Of a DNA stretch of 64,000 bases, positions 12,649-25,317 are shown one piece after another. This DNA is from Engraulis encrasicolus (lineage: Eukaryota > Chordata > Actinopteri > Clupeiformes > Engraulidae): contig NC_085878.1 of assembly GCF_034702125.1 (NCBI RefSeq), positions 18,854,057 to 18,918,056 of the forward strand, given 5' to 3'. Every line of letters starts with the position of its first letter. Position 1 is the stretch's first letter. The translations under genes and the position numbers were made by a program. The notes beneath the pieces were generated by a model. The model made no database searches. It was not told the DNA's origin and worked only from the letters and a program-made list of their open reading frames with translations.

Positions 12649-13100
12649 CCCTCCCCCCCTAAAGGTGTGTACGTCCCGTTACACCTAAGTGGGCTACCTG
12701 AGGAATCTGCACAGCCAAAACCTTTTCGGAGTGTCTTGTCCTGATATGGATCTGTTGCATTAAGACAACAGCTGGTTGTTGAGAGGCGCAACCTAATCAC
12801 AGAATGGCATGCACACACACAAAAAAGGGGAAGACATGTGGCTAGAATAGGCAAGGATTGTCCAACTACACTGTCTAATCTGAAAACAGGAAAAGAAAAC
12901 CTGAATATCTCAGAAGCTTCAGTGGCCTACCGAGCTCGAGACTTCAGAGAGCCCCCTCCTGGGATATCCACCCGGAAATGAAATAAAAGCGTGAGCTGAA
13001 AATAGACAATCCAAGCCAAGCAGGCACAAAATGAGTGCAGCCAGCACCACATCAAAAAAATGGAAAACTGGGGTGTGCTGTGACATGCTCGTACCTGTTA

Positions 13101-14078
13101 TTATACTCTGGACAGTGAGGGGATTCCGAACTGGTCGTACTGTAGTCTTTCAGGCTGTTCTCTGCATCTTTGGGAGCGTCTGGGAATAACATTGTGCTCA
13201 TCTAGAACACCATCCCAGGTAGCAATGAGCGCATCTCTTTCGATTGGCATAGGCTCCACAGGAGCTTGTGTTGACCTCTCTACATCAGAAATGGATCCAT
13301 TTCCTTCAAATGACGGTCTAACGGCAGAGCTTGTGGTCCTCTCAGGCAGGTTGGCAGGAGCAAAGAGTCCCTGAGCAAGAGAGGGCGTTGGATGATTTAC
13401 ATCTCTGATCTGTTCTTCCATCAATTGTACTTCATCTGGCCAGGTCAAGACTCTTGCTTCACTCAGGTCGGCGTTCACCATTTCCCTGGATGGATAGAAG
13501 AAGTGATCGTCATCCTCAGAGTAAGAGGCATCATCCGCCACCTGGGTCTCCATCCTGGACTGCCTTCGCGTCCTCGGCCTACTGTTCTGCCTTGGAGCCG
13601 GAGTGGCCTCAGGTTCAGACACCGGTAAAAATCCACACGGCAGTAATAGGTCGCGATGTAGTGTGCGTGACGGACCCTCCTTGTTCTCTGGCTTGACTGT
13701 ATACACAGGTAAGTCACCTGCTCGTCTGATGACCACGTGGACATCTGTCTCCCATTTGTCAGCTAACTTGTGTTTCCCTCTGAGCCTCACATTCCTTACG
13801 AGGACACGATCACCTGGTTCAAGACTGGATTCAACTACTCTTCGGTCGAAGCGAAGTTTATTACGGTCAGCAATCTTTGTGAAATTCTCAGTAGCAACAC
13901 GGTAACTCTCCTCTAAACGGTCTTTCAGATCATGCACATACTGTGAGTGGGATTTAGGTTGACTGTTTGTGTGTAGTCCGAATGCCAGATCAACTGGCAG
14001 TCGAGGCTGTCTTCCAAACATCAGCTCGTAAGGACTAAATCCAGTTACGTCATTCCGAGTGCAATTATAGGCATGCAC
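13101..14078 (-). pseudogene. Gypsy integrase C-terminal fragment
   Basis: This 325-residue frame carries the HAYN, GFSPYELMFGR and LEPGDRVLVRN signatures found at the C-terminal end of Ty3/Gypsy integrases, followed by a low-complexity acidic and Pro/Ser-rich tail. The integrase reading continues to about 14096, where it runs into LTR sequence. The upstream part of pol was removed by the internal deletion. It is a mobile-element relic, not a host gene. Confidence 0.85.
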
Positions 14079-14159
14079 AAGGGGTTCCCATGGCGACGGT
14101 ATGACTCCACGAGCGGATGACCTGGGTTACACCTTGCCTTACTTCTTTCTTAGCTTGGT

Positions 14160-14345
14160 TAGCTGTCCATTTAGGCCAGGGGTGGGGAACCGTTTTCATT
14201 CAAGGGCCACTTCAAATTGTATACAAAGGCCTCCGAGGGCCGTATATGAACACAAACCAAGATTTCCCCCTGCACTTAAGGCCTATTGGCCTATATTATA
14301 TTGAACACTTAAACCTTCACCAGGTCCCCTGAAAATGTAACTTAA
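14160..14345. repeat. Interspersed repeat with ggggtggggaacc start
   Basis: The same block occurs upstream of copies 2 and 4 (32310-32500). The opening caggggtggggaaccg and the GGGCCACTT body are typical of a dispersed fish DNA-transposon-type repeat. No class can be fixed from one end. Confidence 0.45.
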
Positions 14346-14369
14346 TTGTAGCCAAACTGGGAAACTCCA

Positions 14370-14640
14370 ACTTCCATTCTCATTTTGACACAGCACTCCA
14401 CAGCACACAAGTGTCCACTGCCCACAATGGAATTCCATTTATGCCTCACACGTGTAAGGTGGCAGCTCCCAATGGCGCCCAAAGGGAGCAGTGCGGCGGA
14501 ACGGTACCATGCTCAGGGTATCTCAGTTATGGGGGAGGATGGGGGAGAGCACTGGTTAATTACTACCCCCCACCAACCTGGCGGGTTGGGAGTCGAACCG
14601 GCAACTTTTGGGCTACAAGTCTGACGCCCAAACGAATTTG
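14370..14640 (-). repeat. tRNA-derived SINE-like element, minus orientation (5' of copy 2)
   Basis: On the minus strand, GGTTCGACTCC near 14590-14600 is a perfect-looking RNA polymerase III B box, preceded by a tRNA-like GACTTGTAGCC stretch. The same element lies at about 32500-32790 before copy 4. A related fragment at about 14855-15091 is missing before copy 4. Confidence 0.6.
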
Positions 14641-15295
14641 TTGGGGGTACCCGAAAGCCCCACATTGTTAAAACGTCAAATAAAACATAATTATTATTCA
14701 TGGGCATTCAGTATACAGTATATGCAGGTACTAGATCAATTATGCTCAATAAGATGTACAAAACATTTACATATGCCAATATCTAAATGCACGAAAAGGA
14801 AAGGGACTGTTCGCCTAGGACACCAGATAGACTAGAACTGGCCCTGTCTGAAATAAAGAAGAAAGAAGAAAGCCCATTGGGAAACTCCTACTCCCATTGT
14901 CATTGTGACACAGCACTCCACAGCACACAAGTGAACACTGAACACTGCACACTACACACAACGAAATTGCATTTTATGCCTCACCCGTGGAAGGGGGCAG
15001 CCTTCAGTGGCGCCCCATGGGGAGCAGTGCGGTGGGACGGTACCATGCTCAGTGTACCTCAGTCATGGAGAAGGATGGGGGAGAGCACTGTTGTTATGCA
15101 GTGAGCATTGGAGTCCACCCACTTGTTGACTATGGGCGTATGGCCCTCTTTTTAAACAAAAAAACAAGTTCCTCGAGTTTCAGAACCCAGCATGTGTCAG
15201 ATTTTTTTGCATCTGACCTAATGACATTTTTTTACACTCAGGAAATCATGGGCTGACGTTATTTACCGTAAACGGTCCCTTCCTTCTTGCTGCTG

Positions 15296-15302
15296 TATAA
15301 AA
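15296..15302 (+). promoter_or_regulatory. TATA box of ZP gene copy 2
   Basis: TATAAAA lies 47 bp before the ATG in the same context as copy 1. The promoter looks intact even though the coding region is frameshifted. Confidence 0.7.
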
Positions 15303-15601
15303 GGAGGAGAGAGATGCAGAAGGTTGAGAGTCTGCAACATCAGTCATCATGTCTGTGTGCAGAGCGCTGCTGTCTCTGGTCCTGCTGGTGTCGGCCGCCT
15401 CAGCCAGCCACTTCTGGGGAGGCACCATGTCCTTCCTCCCTAAAGGACGCAACCCAGACGGATCCTACAGGGTAAGACCCACAGAGTTCTATCACAACTG
15501 TGCTTTATTTGTGCCAATGATTTATTTTTTTTATTTTTTTTAAACTTGCGAATTTAAATTTTTGAATTACCAGTACATTCTTTTTTTAAACGTGAAATGT
15601 G

Positions 15602-15964
15602 TAGGGATGCACCGATACCATTTTTTTAAAAACCGATACAAGTACGAGTACATTAATGTGTGTACTTGCCGATACCGAGTACCGATACCGATACCTTTTA
15701 CCACCAAAATACAATGAAAATAAGTGCATGGCCTTGTTTTTTTCCACCTGTGATATTTTTATTGTCCATTTCCATGTAGATTTAAATGTTAGTAAATGTA
15801 TGAGGTGGCACTTTTTTCCATGTTGATTTCATGTCCACAGAACATGACAAGATTTTGTATTGTTTTGAGTAATAGTAGTACTCATAGCTGGTATCGGCAA
15901 GTGCTTGACAAGTACGAGTACGAGTATAATGAGCAGTATCGGGAGCCGTATCGGTGCATCCCTA
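15602..15964. mobile_element. hAT-like element in intron 1 of copy 2
   Basis: It starts tagggatgcaccgatac and ends with the inverse complement. It is flanked by the identical 8-bp duplication gaaatgtg (15594-15601 and 15965-15972). The same intron of copy 4 (near 33500) keeps the uninterrupted empty site. Confidence 0.9.
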
Positions 15965-17797
15965 GAAATGTGCAATTATTTAGAGTTGCAAAAATTTCAC
16001 ATTCTTTCAAAATGTTGCTTGTGTGGTTCAGCTAGAGGAAAGGATTAATATGTCATTCAATTATAGTTATAGTAAAAAGAGAATATATAGGCTTATACAT
16101 ATGGCAGGATATTGTTTTAATTGTATTGTTGGTTATTTCTTTGTTTTATTGAAACCACATATTTGCATAGAATCAACCTGTTTATCAAATACCTTTGGGT
16201 ACCTACCAATACAAGTTCTAATCTAATTTTATGTCATTTGTAATTAAGAACAGTAGCTCTGCATTAAGTTTTAAAAATGATCAAGGTAGTGTAAGTCTTG
16301 TGCATTCAACACTAATTCAATTCAAATGGTTAATTTAATATGGATTAAAAATATACAATATTTAGCCTACTTGTTGCAGTGGAAGTTATGTATAATGAGT
16401 GTGTGTTTCAGAAATATGTAACATATATTTTTTAATTATTATTTTAGGTTGATTTCCGCTACAATGACGTTTTTGATTCTTGTGGATCGAGGTTGAATTG
16501 GAATTGTGCAAGTGGAAACTGTGGAAGTCAGACTGAATTGGAAGTAGGCACAATATACAGCACTGGTGTAAGGAACCCAAGCCATCTGAACTGGTGCCAA
16601 GAGGAAGGGATTGTGACCAGACAGCTCACCAGTGACAAACCTTTTCAACTAAGGTACGTATATCCCATTTAGAATATATCTACAAAATCAAGTGAGTAGT
16701 AGGGAAGAAAGAAACATTATAAATGGTATATTATATTACTCTAGTCCTTCGGATGGAAAATATGGAAGTAGAAAATATGGAATTTAAAAATGACAATATC
16801 TGCCATTTCTTATAGTGCCAGTAGTTGTTGCTGGGTGACCATTAACAATGGTGGCGGTAATTATCCCTGGAACCTTCCAGTCATGGTAGATCTTGGACGT
16901 CGGTCTGACACAAATGAACCGAATCATTCCCCACACACTACCATAATATCATTTGTCAGGTAAAGCCTGTTCCTTTTATCAGTTGTGTAATGATACAGTC
17001 CTTAGCTATACATTTTTGCATAAAGGAAAATGATGTGAAATGTTTTAACGAGTTCCAAAATCTATTGCAGAGTTCCACAGAACTGTCCTCGTACCTACAA
17101 CTTCATAGGTTGTGACCCAGATCATGATGATATCAAATGCAGAAATGCTGTCACTCTACCAACTGGCTTCCATATTGATCAGGTAAGATTCATCTGGTAA
17201 CACCCACCCACCCCATATGAGCATGCGCACGCACGCATGCACGCAGGCATGCACACACGCACAAACAATCACTCAGCATGTGAGTTTGTATTGTCTTGAC
17301 AACTTAGTTTATCCTGTCTTTTTTCTGTCAGGATACTTGCAATTTCCACTACTCTCCTACTGCTTCAACTGGAGTGTACAGGACTAGAGGACTACCCCAA
17401 GCAATACACCAATCTCACCTACCACGATGGGTCAAGATCCTACAGAACTCCTTACCAACCAACCAGCACCGCTTCACCTGTATCCACCACTGCTCCATCC
17501 ACCTCGTCCCCCTTCAGTAGACTTCCACTACAGTTCGCTGTCAAAGGTAAGACCTCATCGGTATAGAGAGCGTCTTTTCGTTTCACAAAGTGACAAATGA
17601 ACCTGAAAACGAATTACTTGTTGTGTTTCCAGTTGAGCCTGCAGTGCCATCTTGCAGCGCGGGAGTGTACTTGCCCCAGTTCCTCCATCCAACCCCAGCT
17701 GACAGAGAACGGCTGCACACCGCCATCAACCAGGAGTTGGAAATCAGGATTAGAGCCTCAGCCTCCCACTCAGTGTAAGCAACAGACCTATATCGCA

Positions 17798-17800
<3 letters not shown>

Positions 17801-17888
<88 letters not shown>
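17801..17888. repeat. GT microsatellite in intron 6 of copy 2
   Basis: A (GT)n tract in the same position as in copies 1 and 4. Confidence 0.95.
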
Positions 17889-17892
<4 letters not shown>

Positions 17893-20135
17893 CAGTAAAT
17901 ACTGTTTACTCCTTTTATTATAGTAGGCTATGTTTAATAACGACTTGACATAAAGTTGGCTTTACCTTAAAGGATTCAAGACCTTATTATTAGTGGGCCG
18001 CTGAACATCACCAAGACCAAGACCCTCTCTGGGGAGTTTATCGTGACATGGACACCGAGAAGTGATGACGACGGAGAACATTTCCCCATCTGTTTCATTG
18101 CTGAGAGCAAATCTGGGTGAGATTTAAGAAGTGAAGTTTAGTTACTTGCTGACTGCAAGTTTATGCCCATGGAGATAATATTATTATCATGGACTTCTAA
18201 AAACACTGAGGTTGTGTAACACACATAACTACTGTATAGATTGTATTACAATGATTGAGGAATACCATTGCTTTTCAAAAAACAACACCTAACGAAATAA
18301 TCTGACTTCGTCTTTACAGCTCCACTCTATACCAATCCGAAATGAGATGTGTCATTGTGGAGGTGAAACATGAACAGGGTTTGTTTATATTATTCCAATC
18401 CAATTCAATGTTAAACGTATAAGTTGAGTGTGTCCAGACTGTAATGCGTTATCGTTTTCTGCATATCTACAGCTACCATCGGTAACGTGATTTGTGCAGA
18501 GAGCTTTATGGCCATTGAAGTGAACAAATCACAATCCGAAAAAATCAACATTCACGAAGACCACCTAAGACTCAATGACCCTTCCTGCACCCTCTACTCT
18601 AATGGCACACATGTCTTCGCCAACATGTCCCTGAACACCTGTGGGACTGTCATGGAGGTGAATCACCGCTACCAGTACTCTAAAAAAGAAATTTTAAAGT
18701 CTCCAAAATATTAACGTGTATTTTGTATTGTAGGAGGATGAAACCAATGTCATTTTCAAGAATGAGATTGTGTCTATTGACAACCCGAATGACGTCATAA
18801 CAAGACACCACCAGGTTGAGATCCAGTTCTTCTGCAAGTATCCCAAAAAAGGCAGCGTGACCCTTGAGTTTGATGCCCACAGAAGCCCTTTTGTATTCGT
18901 TCAAAAGGGATTTGGCACTTTTAGCTACCAGTTTGAGTTCTTCCACTCCAGTCAGTTTCGAAATATGGAGGACCCTAGCACCTATCCTCTCGAGTACGAC
19001 CTTGGAGACATGATGTACATGCAAATTGAAGCAACATCCCCAGTCAACAACACTGAGCTCTTTGTGGAGTCTTGCCAGGCCAGTCCCAGTGATGACCCCA
19101 ATTCCCACACCTCCTACTCGATCATCAGTAATGGGTAAGCTTGATGCATGCTGTGGATACTCATTGTGTTTATTTTTGTCATGTTTGGTTGGCTAATGAA
19201 TTCGGATCTCTCTCATAGATGCATTCAAGATGAAACGCTGCAGTTCTTTTCAAATCATGGCAATATTGTCAAGTTTGGAATGAAGGCTTTCAAGTTCATC
19301 GGATTGCATGATCAGGTACCAACTACAGCTATAGACCATTCTATATAACTGTAATGACCAAGTTTCCTGTGGTCCCTGTCTAGAAGTCATGAACTGTTCA
19401 AATTATGCTCTCTCTCCAAAGGTGTTCATCACGTGTTCGGTCATCCTGTGTGAGGCTGACAATTCCAACACCAGGTGTTCCCAGGGCTGCATGAACACCA
19501 CAGCTGCACCTGCAGCACACCACCACCACAGGAGAGAGGCTCCCATCCAGACCATCAGCCACTTCATCTCCCAGGGACCCGTGAGGCTCAGCAGGAGCGT
19601 CAACCTCAAGGATGCTGCAAGCACAGGTCAGCCATTACCTTCCTATGGTTCTCTAGGCTTACTGTAGAGTGCAACATGTCACAACCCTAATTTTAGAATT
19701 CTACAGCATTTGCATGGCAGTGAGAAATAGTAACTTTTGTTTGTGTTTTCTTACAGTGAACTCCAATGGTTTGAACATGAATCTCGTGTTCATTGCTGGA
19801 TGCCTGCTCCTGGCTATGGGTATGTTGTGTGGTGCTCTGATCTACACGAAACAACCCAAGGCAGCGTATCAGCCCCTGCCAACTAACGATTACCAATGAT
19901 GCTGGCTTTAAGGCCCATCTTTTCAGATAAAATACAGGTTTTCAAAATGTTTGTACTTTTTCTTTCTAATGTGGGATGAAAAAAAAACTAAATTGACTTA
20001 CTTAATTGAGTTTTCTGTAAAAACCTTTAAATATTGCTTAATCTCCTTTGAGATCAATGATGTTTTTGACTTTTAATTCATGTAAGAAAATGCATTGTCC
20101 TCTAGATTGAGCCCTGAACCAACAAAACAATCTTC

Positions 20136-20141
20136 AATAAA
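20136..20141 (+). terminator. Polyadenylation signal of copy 2
   Basis: AATAAA lies about 240 bp after the annotated stop, matching copy 4. Confidence 0.6.
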
Positions 20142-20519
20142 ATCTATACCAGTACTCACACTGAATCAAGCCATTCTAAATTTTTGTTTCATACAATTGG
20201 GCTCAAATGTATTTCTTACATGTACTGTAGGTGATGGTTAAAAGATGTATATTTTGTATATTTTTGGATATTTTCACTGTTCATTCAAAGAGTTGTTTAA
20301 TAAAATAGAATAGAGTGTATGACTGTCTTAAATTAATGTTTACTGATGAAATGAAGGATAATAAAAAAGAAATAAACACACATCAAAGTGACATGTATTT
20401 TATTTTTTTCACACATTGAATTCTATTCAATTGTATTCATGGCTCATTGTAACTCAATCACAGAAACATTCGGGTGAAACTCACTCTGGCTGTATTGCTC
20501 ATCATTTGTCTGTTTACAG

Positions 20520-20546
20520 TGACCTCCAATGGTCTGAACATGAATA

Positions 20547-20575
<29 letters not shown>
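20520..20575 (+). pseudogene. Orphan exon 13 relic ending in CT repeats (after copy 2)
   Basis: An AG acceptor is followed by tgacctccaatggtctgaac and then CT/TTTC repeats. This is the same structure as after copies 1, 3 and 4. Confidence 0.7.
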
Positions 20576-20577
<2 letters not shown>

Positions 20578-21280
20578 TGCATGTAGTAAAAACACAGAAA
20601 ATGAATTAAGGCCATGAGTATGATTTTGTTTAGTTATCAAGCAATACAATTTTGGATAATTGTTGCCCAATGGTTTCTTATGTCATAACTGATAGTTCAA
20701 GATAATATCATAATTCTCATAAATGATTTTAAGATGTGGTGGAATTGATGTGATTACTATTAATTGAAAGGAAATTATCTGATAAAATAAAATAAATATA
20801 ATATGATATGATAGACTGACAAATTGTGATATGATAAACTAATGAATTAAATTAATTGTGTTAGTGTTAACATATTAAAATGTGAATTTCTTTCTCAACC
20901 TTCACGGCACACATGACACAACACACATATTATCTTTCAGTCGTGAAGTGAAAGAGAAACCTACATTTATTATACACAACACAAGCAGACACACGTTTTT
21001 CGCACTTACTGTAGTTGCAAGTCTGAAAACAAAATGTGGAATTTTATAACATTATCAATGCCTTCTTTTCTTTGAACTCTCTTGGAGTTGAATTAACACT
21101 GCAGAGTTCATTGTGAAGGTAGAGAATTAAGTGTTTACATTTTAGAAATACACCACACTGTAGGGTATAGTCTAAAATTTGGGGAGGCACTGAAAACGTA
21201 TCGTTCATTTGTGAAGTGAAAGTGAAACCTGTTCATTACACACAACATGCAGAGACATATTTTTGCACTTACTGTGGTTG

Positions 21281-21444
21281 CACACACACACACACACACA
21301 CACAAGCACACTGCACTTTCTGCACAAAACCCAAACATACACACACTGACACACAACTCATACTCACACACATACACACACACACACACACACATACACA
21401 GGTACACACACACAGACGCACACCGCACTTTCTACCTGCACTAA

Positions 21445-21511
<67 letters not shown>

Positions 21512-21898
21512 AAACACATACAAACACACACACACACACACATACTGCTGCTGGTGTATTTAATAAAACCTTTTTTAATTATTTATTTTCTTCAAATGCT
21601 ACTATTACTATGTCAGAACGCTATAAAGGACTTTTAGAAAAAGCACAACAAAATACCTCCTCTTAATGTATGTTCTCTACAAGTCTTCTGTTGTCCAGTC
21701 TTGCACTTTAAATGTCTGTATGAGCAATGTCTACGTCCATACTGTCTATGTCCATGTATGAGTACTGTCTATGTCTATACTGTCTATGTCCTTACCTAGA
21801 TTAGTCTATGTCTGCATGGGAGAGCAAGAAACGCAATTTCAAATTCTTTGTATGACCAGTGCATGTAAAGAAATTGACAATAAACTTGACTTGACTTG
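21281..21898. repeat. Compound CA-repeat and LINE/SINE-tail insertion between copies 2 and 3
   Basis: The insert begins with long irregular CA repeats (to about 21543). It ends with a tail containing caataaacttgacttgac, which looks like a retroposon 3' end. The matching flank between copies 4 and 5 (near 38873) runs straight through without it. Whether it is one insertion or two cannot be decided. Confidence 0.6.
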
Positions 21899-22708
21899 TA
21901 AGTCTTTTCTTTGAACATGCCACAGAGCCAGTATATCCAGTATACCGTTGAGGTATTGAGAGATGTTTTGACACATGTCACAGGTCCACCCCGTTACATG
22001 CTATGAAATGTTTCCTCCAACCTGGCTGATTAATATAAGTTTGGTTATACGTTTGAAACCACACAGTAACTACACAGTACATAATTCGGTGCTAAAGTAA
22101 GGATGGGTACAGTGAAACCACTGCCCCTCGTGTTGTCAAGAATGGCTTAACTTAGGCCGACCTGATTGGTGTTTTATGGCATTAGAACATGGACCACTGT
22201 CTATTCTTCATTCATTCCTGTGAACCAGTGTTTTATTGGAAGCCCACAAGAGTCCATACGGTAAGTGTGCTAAACTATTGCTGAATGGATATCAGGTTTC
22301 AAAGAACCCATTCAATCTGAAACAAGTTCATCAAGTCTAAAGAGTCTCCAGCCCAATGAACCTGTGGAATCTTATAGTACAAGTAAGTCTACCTTAATAA
22401 GACAAACAGTATTTAGCAATGCTACCACGCCTCCTCTGCTATGGAAAGACGTAAGCTACTGTAGAGAAATGCAGCAGATTGAGAGTCTGCAACATCAGTC
22501 ATCATGTCTGTGTTCAGAGCGCTGCTGCCTCTGGTCCTGCTGGTGTCGGCCGCCTCAGCCAGCCACTTCATAATCACAATTATGAGTAGCCCTAAATGAT
22601 TTACAGTATTCTGGTTGGTCAATAAAATCAATGTGATATCCGTAAAATCTTACACTTGACTTGTACTTGACTGGTAATTATGTCATTCATAATATAGGTT
22701 GAACAAAG

Positions 22709-22780
22709 ATCCCTTACGAAAATCGAACCCGGGTCGGCCGAGTGGTAAACGTGTGCCCTACCATATCAGCCACGGTAGGG
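22709..22780 (-). repeat. tRNA-like SINE head in intron 1 of copy 3
   Basis: On the minus strand, TGGCTGATATGG (A-box-like) and GGTTCGATTTT (B-box-like) are separated as in a tRNA gene. Stem pairing is poor, so it is a tRNA-derived repeat and not a working tRNA. The same element is at about 39807-39878 in copy 5. Confidence 0.5.
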
Positions 22781-23040
22781 CCGATTTCATGTTTTTTTGA
22801 GCATGGTTCGGCACGGTTTTTGGTTTGACTAGGTTTAACTATAAAATTATCATAAAAGTAAGAGTATGCACATCCCACCTCTCTGAGGCCAGGTGCAGGA
22901 CAAAGGCGTGTCTAATAGTGGAAAGTACCTGAATAAATGTTCAAAGCGGAGCCACAGTGTGCGGACTTCTACTCTTTTCCACTTTTTAACTATAACATTA
23001 ACCATGGTTTTACCACGGTTCATAATTATTCATGAAATTA

Positions 23041-23233
23041 CACTTAGCTGCCACTTTTTTTTTATCCAAGGCACATATTGGTGACAGTCCTTAGAGCAAT
23101 ATGGGGTTAAGTGCCTTGCTCAAGGGCACTTCAGTCATGGATGGAGGTGTAGGGAGAGGTCAGGGTGGGATTCGAACCTGCAACCCTCTGATCTTCAGTT
23201 CAACTGCCTCACCATTACACCATGGCTGCGAAC
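23041..23233 (-). repeat. tRNA-derived SINE in intron 1 of copy 3
   Basis: On the minus strand a tRNA-like head (GTGTAATGGTGAGGC, then B box GGTTCGAATCC) is followed by a body with TGCCTTGAGCAAGGCAC. A diverged partner is at about 40141-40335 in copy 5. Confidence 0.6.
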
Positions 23234-23416
23234 AAGGTTTCAAGTTTTTCTTTGGGTGACCATGAAACCCACAATTAATCATGGTTTTTTGAGCATGGTT
23301 TGTGACTATGGTTAAACCATGTTGACAAAAACATGAAAACCATGAATAACCATGATGCATGGTTAGCCAGGAACCACGATTTTCATGGTTACCCAAAAAA
23401 ACATGAATAAGCCAGT

Positions 23417-23571
23417 CAGGCCCGCTGACAGGGGGGACAAAGGAGTATGTTGTCCCGGGCCCAGGGAGATAGAGGGCCCAGAATTGGGACCCCATTACAT
23501 TGTACGTATTGGGTAGGGGGGCCTTTCAGATAACTTTGTCCCGGGCCCAGCAAAAGCTGTCAGCGGCCCTG
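23417..23571. mobile_element. Short hAT-like element in intron 1 of copy 3
   Basis: The 155-bp insert starts caggcccgctgacag and ends ctgtcagcggccctg. It is flanked by aagccagt and aagccata, an 8-bp duplication with two changes. Copy 5 has the unoccupied aagccata site near 40489. A relative is at about 50213-50362. Confidence 0.75.
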
Positions 23572-24478
23572 AAGCCATAGTAATACTATGGTTGGTTCAG
23601 AGTGCTTAGAGAAACCATGGTTACTAGGCCTACCTACATTTAACTTTACTCTAAATCCACATTTCCAGAAAGATTTCCAGAAAATAGGTCCAACATGAAT
23701 GTTTGTCTTTCATAGCTGCCTCTGAGTACTCAGCTGTAGCTTAGAAGTCATACAACTTTTATTTTAGGTGGACCTCCGCTACAAGGACACTTTCGATTCC
23801 TGCATACCAAGGCTGAATTGGGTTTGCGCTACCGGTAATTGCGGACGTCAGACTAACTTGGAAGCTGGCCAGATATATGACACCAATGGAAAGAACCAGA
23901 ACAATTACAACTGGTGCCAAGAAGAAGGAGTCATAACTAGGCACCTTACAAGTGACAAGCCTTTTCGACTAAGGTAAGCTCAACCCTGTAAAGGATCAGG
24001 CAATTCCTGTGTAAAATAAACTGGCCATAAATGATGCACAAGTTAGAAACATGTTTGCAAAAGCATTGTGAACCAGTGGTCACAGAAGAAGCTTTAAGGT
24101 ACTTCTGTTTTAGAGCCATAAGCATTCAAAGTAGCTCCACATTTCCTTGGAAGTGGGCTATAAAAAGAACATTACAAGAAGTGGTTTGACAGGTAGCCTA
24201 CCTTACTGTTGTTTTTGGAGCAACCATGATGAAAGCAAATATTTTCAAGACAAAAGGACTGGCATTCTTACATTGCACTCAAATGTCAAATCCAAAATGT
24301 TCTTAATAATAAGCATTCATGCACTATCATTACATAGATGATGACAGAGGTCAGAGGTCAAGTGTGCAGACGCTAAATTTGTTTCAAAGATTTCAGAAGC
24401 CATTGGATTGCTGCAAAATTGTTTTTGTTAGAAGTGGGTATAGATCATGCCATTCAATGGAATAAAACATCTCTCCAA

Positions 24479-25317
24479 CTAGAATGGGCACTCGGTAGAG
24501 CGCAAACCTTCGCCTACGCCACTTATTTTTTTCTGGCCATCTTCAGAGTGAAGGGCGTAACATTCTCCAAATTTTGGTGTTAGTTTCATTTAAATTGGAC
24601 CGGAATATCGTAATATTACATATTTGGCCCAGTCTTGACCTCTTATTCAATTCCGCATGCACACGTTGTTCTGGCATATAGTGCTTGGCAAAGAATTTTT
24701 TTTTAACCTTTTCGTGACCTTGACCTTGACCTTTGACCCAATCACTCCCAAATAGTAATCGATTGTTCCTTGGGTCATGACCAATCATCCCAGTAAATTT
24801 CATAAAAATCGGCTGAATTTACGTTTTTGACCTTTTCGTGACCTTTGACCTTTGACCCAATCACTCCCAAAATGTAATCGATTGTTCCTTGGGTCATGAC
24901 CAATCATCCCACTAAATTTCATAAAAATCGGCTCAATGTACGTTTTTGACCTTTTCGTGACCTTGACCTTGACCTTTGACCTTTGACCCAATCACTCCCA
25001 AAAAGTAATCGAGTGTTCCTTGGGTCATGACCAATCATCCCACTAAATTTCATAAATATCGGCTCAGTTCTGTCTGAGTTATACGAAGTACAAACAAACA
25101 TTTTGACCTTGACCTTTGACCTTTGACCCAATCACTCCCAAAAACTAATCGATTGTTCCTTGGGTCATGACCAATCATCCCACCAAATTTCATAAAAATC
25201 GGCTCAGTTCTGTCTGAGTTATACGAAGTACATACAAACATATTAACAAATAAATAAATAAATAAATACACAGCGGTCAAAACATAACCTTCGCCGACTT
25301 TGTCTTGGCGAAGGTAA
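24479..25317. repeat. Minisatellite-bearing interspersed element in intron 2 of copy 3
   Basis: The insert begins ctagaatgggcactcgg and ends with the hairpin ccttcgcc...ggcgaagg. Inside are several ~100-110-bp units with tttgacccaatcactccc and ttccttgggtcatgacc. Copy 5 has the empty site near 41373 (ctccaatgatacc). Further copies are at 46121-47659. At most 2 bp (AA) are duplicated, so a standard class cannot be assigned. Confidence 0.8.

Larger units (their letters stand above)
11331..14131 (-). mobile_element. Ty3/Gypsy LTR retrotransposon, internally deleted
   Basis: The 2.8-kb insert has termini tgtaacc and ggttaca and is flanked by cctt on both sides (11327-11330 and 14132-14135). The equivalent site after copy 3 (near 32280) is empty. 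Read on the minus strand, it holds the first ~45 bp of a 5' LTR, the 3' part of the pol region, a purine tract at about 12649-12663 and a 3' LTR at 11331-12648. Most of the 5' LTR, gag, protease, RT and RNase H are missing. The element cannot be autonomous. Confidence 0.85.
15349..19899 (+). pseudogene. ZP-domain glycoprotein, type A, copy 2 (frameshifted in exon 5)
   Basis: The exons are 15349-15471, 16448-16653, 16816-16959, 17071-17182, 17332-17546, 17633-17774, 17973-18116, 18320-18378, 18473-18657, 18734-19134, 19219-19315, 19422-19626 and 19757-19899. All splice sites and the other twelve exons look intact, with domains as in copy 1. Exon 5 is 215 nt, against 226 in copy 4. An 11-bp deletion just after 17379 shifts the frame and gives a stop at 17518-17520. 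The predicted product is 257 residues: signal peptide, N-terminal module and about 45 foreign residues, with no ZP module or TM. Eight downstream junctions would expose the transcript to nonsense-mediated decay. Skipping exon 5 does not restore the frame. A short secreted form is possible but less likely. Confidence 0.85.

Noticed and set aside
12528..12854. 108-residue minus-strand frame in the Gypsy element
   Set aside because: It crosses the purine tract and the LTR boundary, so it is not a coding region of the element.
22709..22780. Possible tRNA gene on the minus strand
   Set aside because: The A and B boxes are present, but the acceptor and anticodon stems do not pair well and an identical copy sits in the paralogous intron. 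It is a SINE head.
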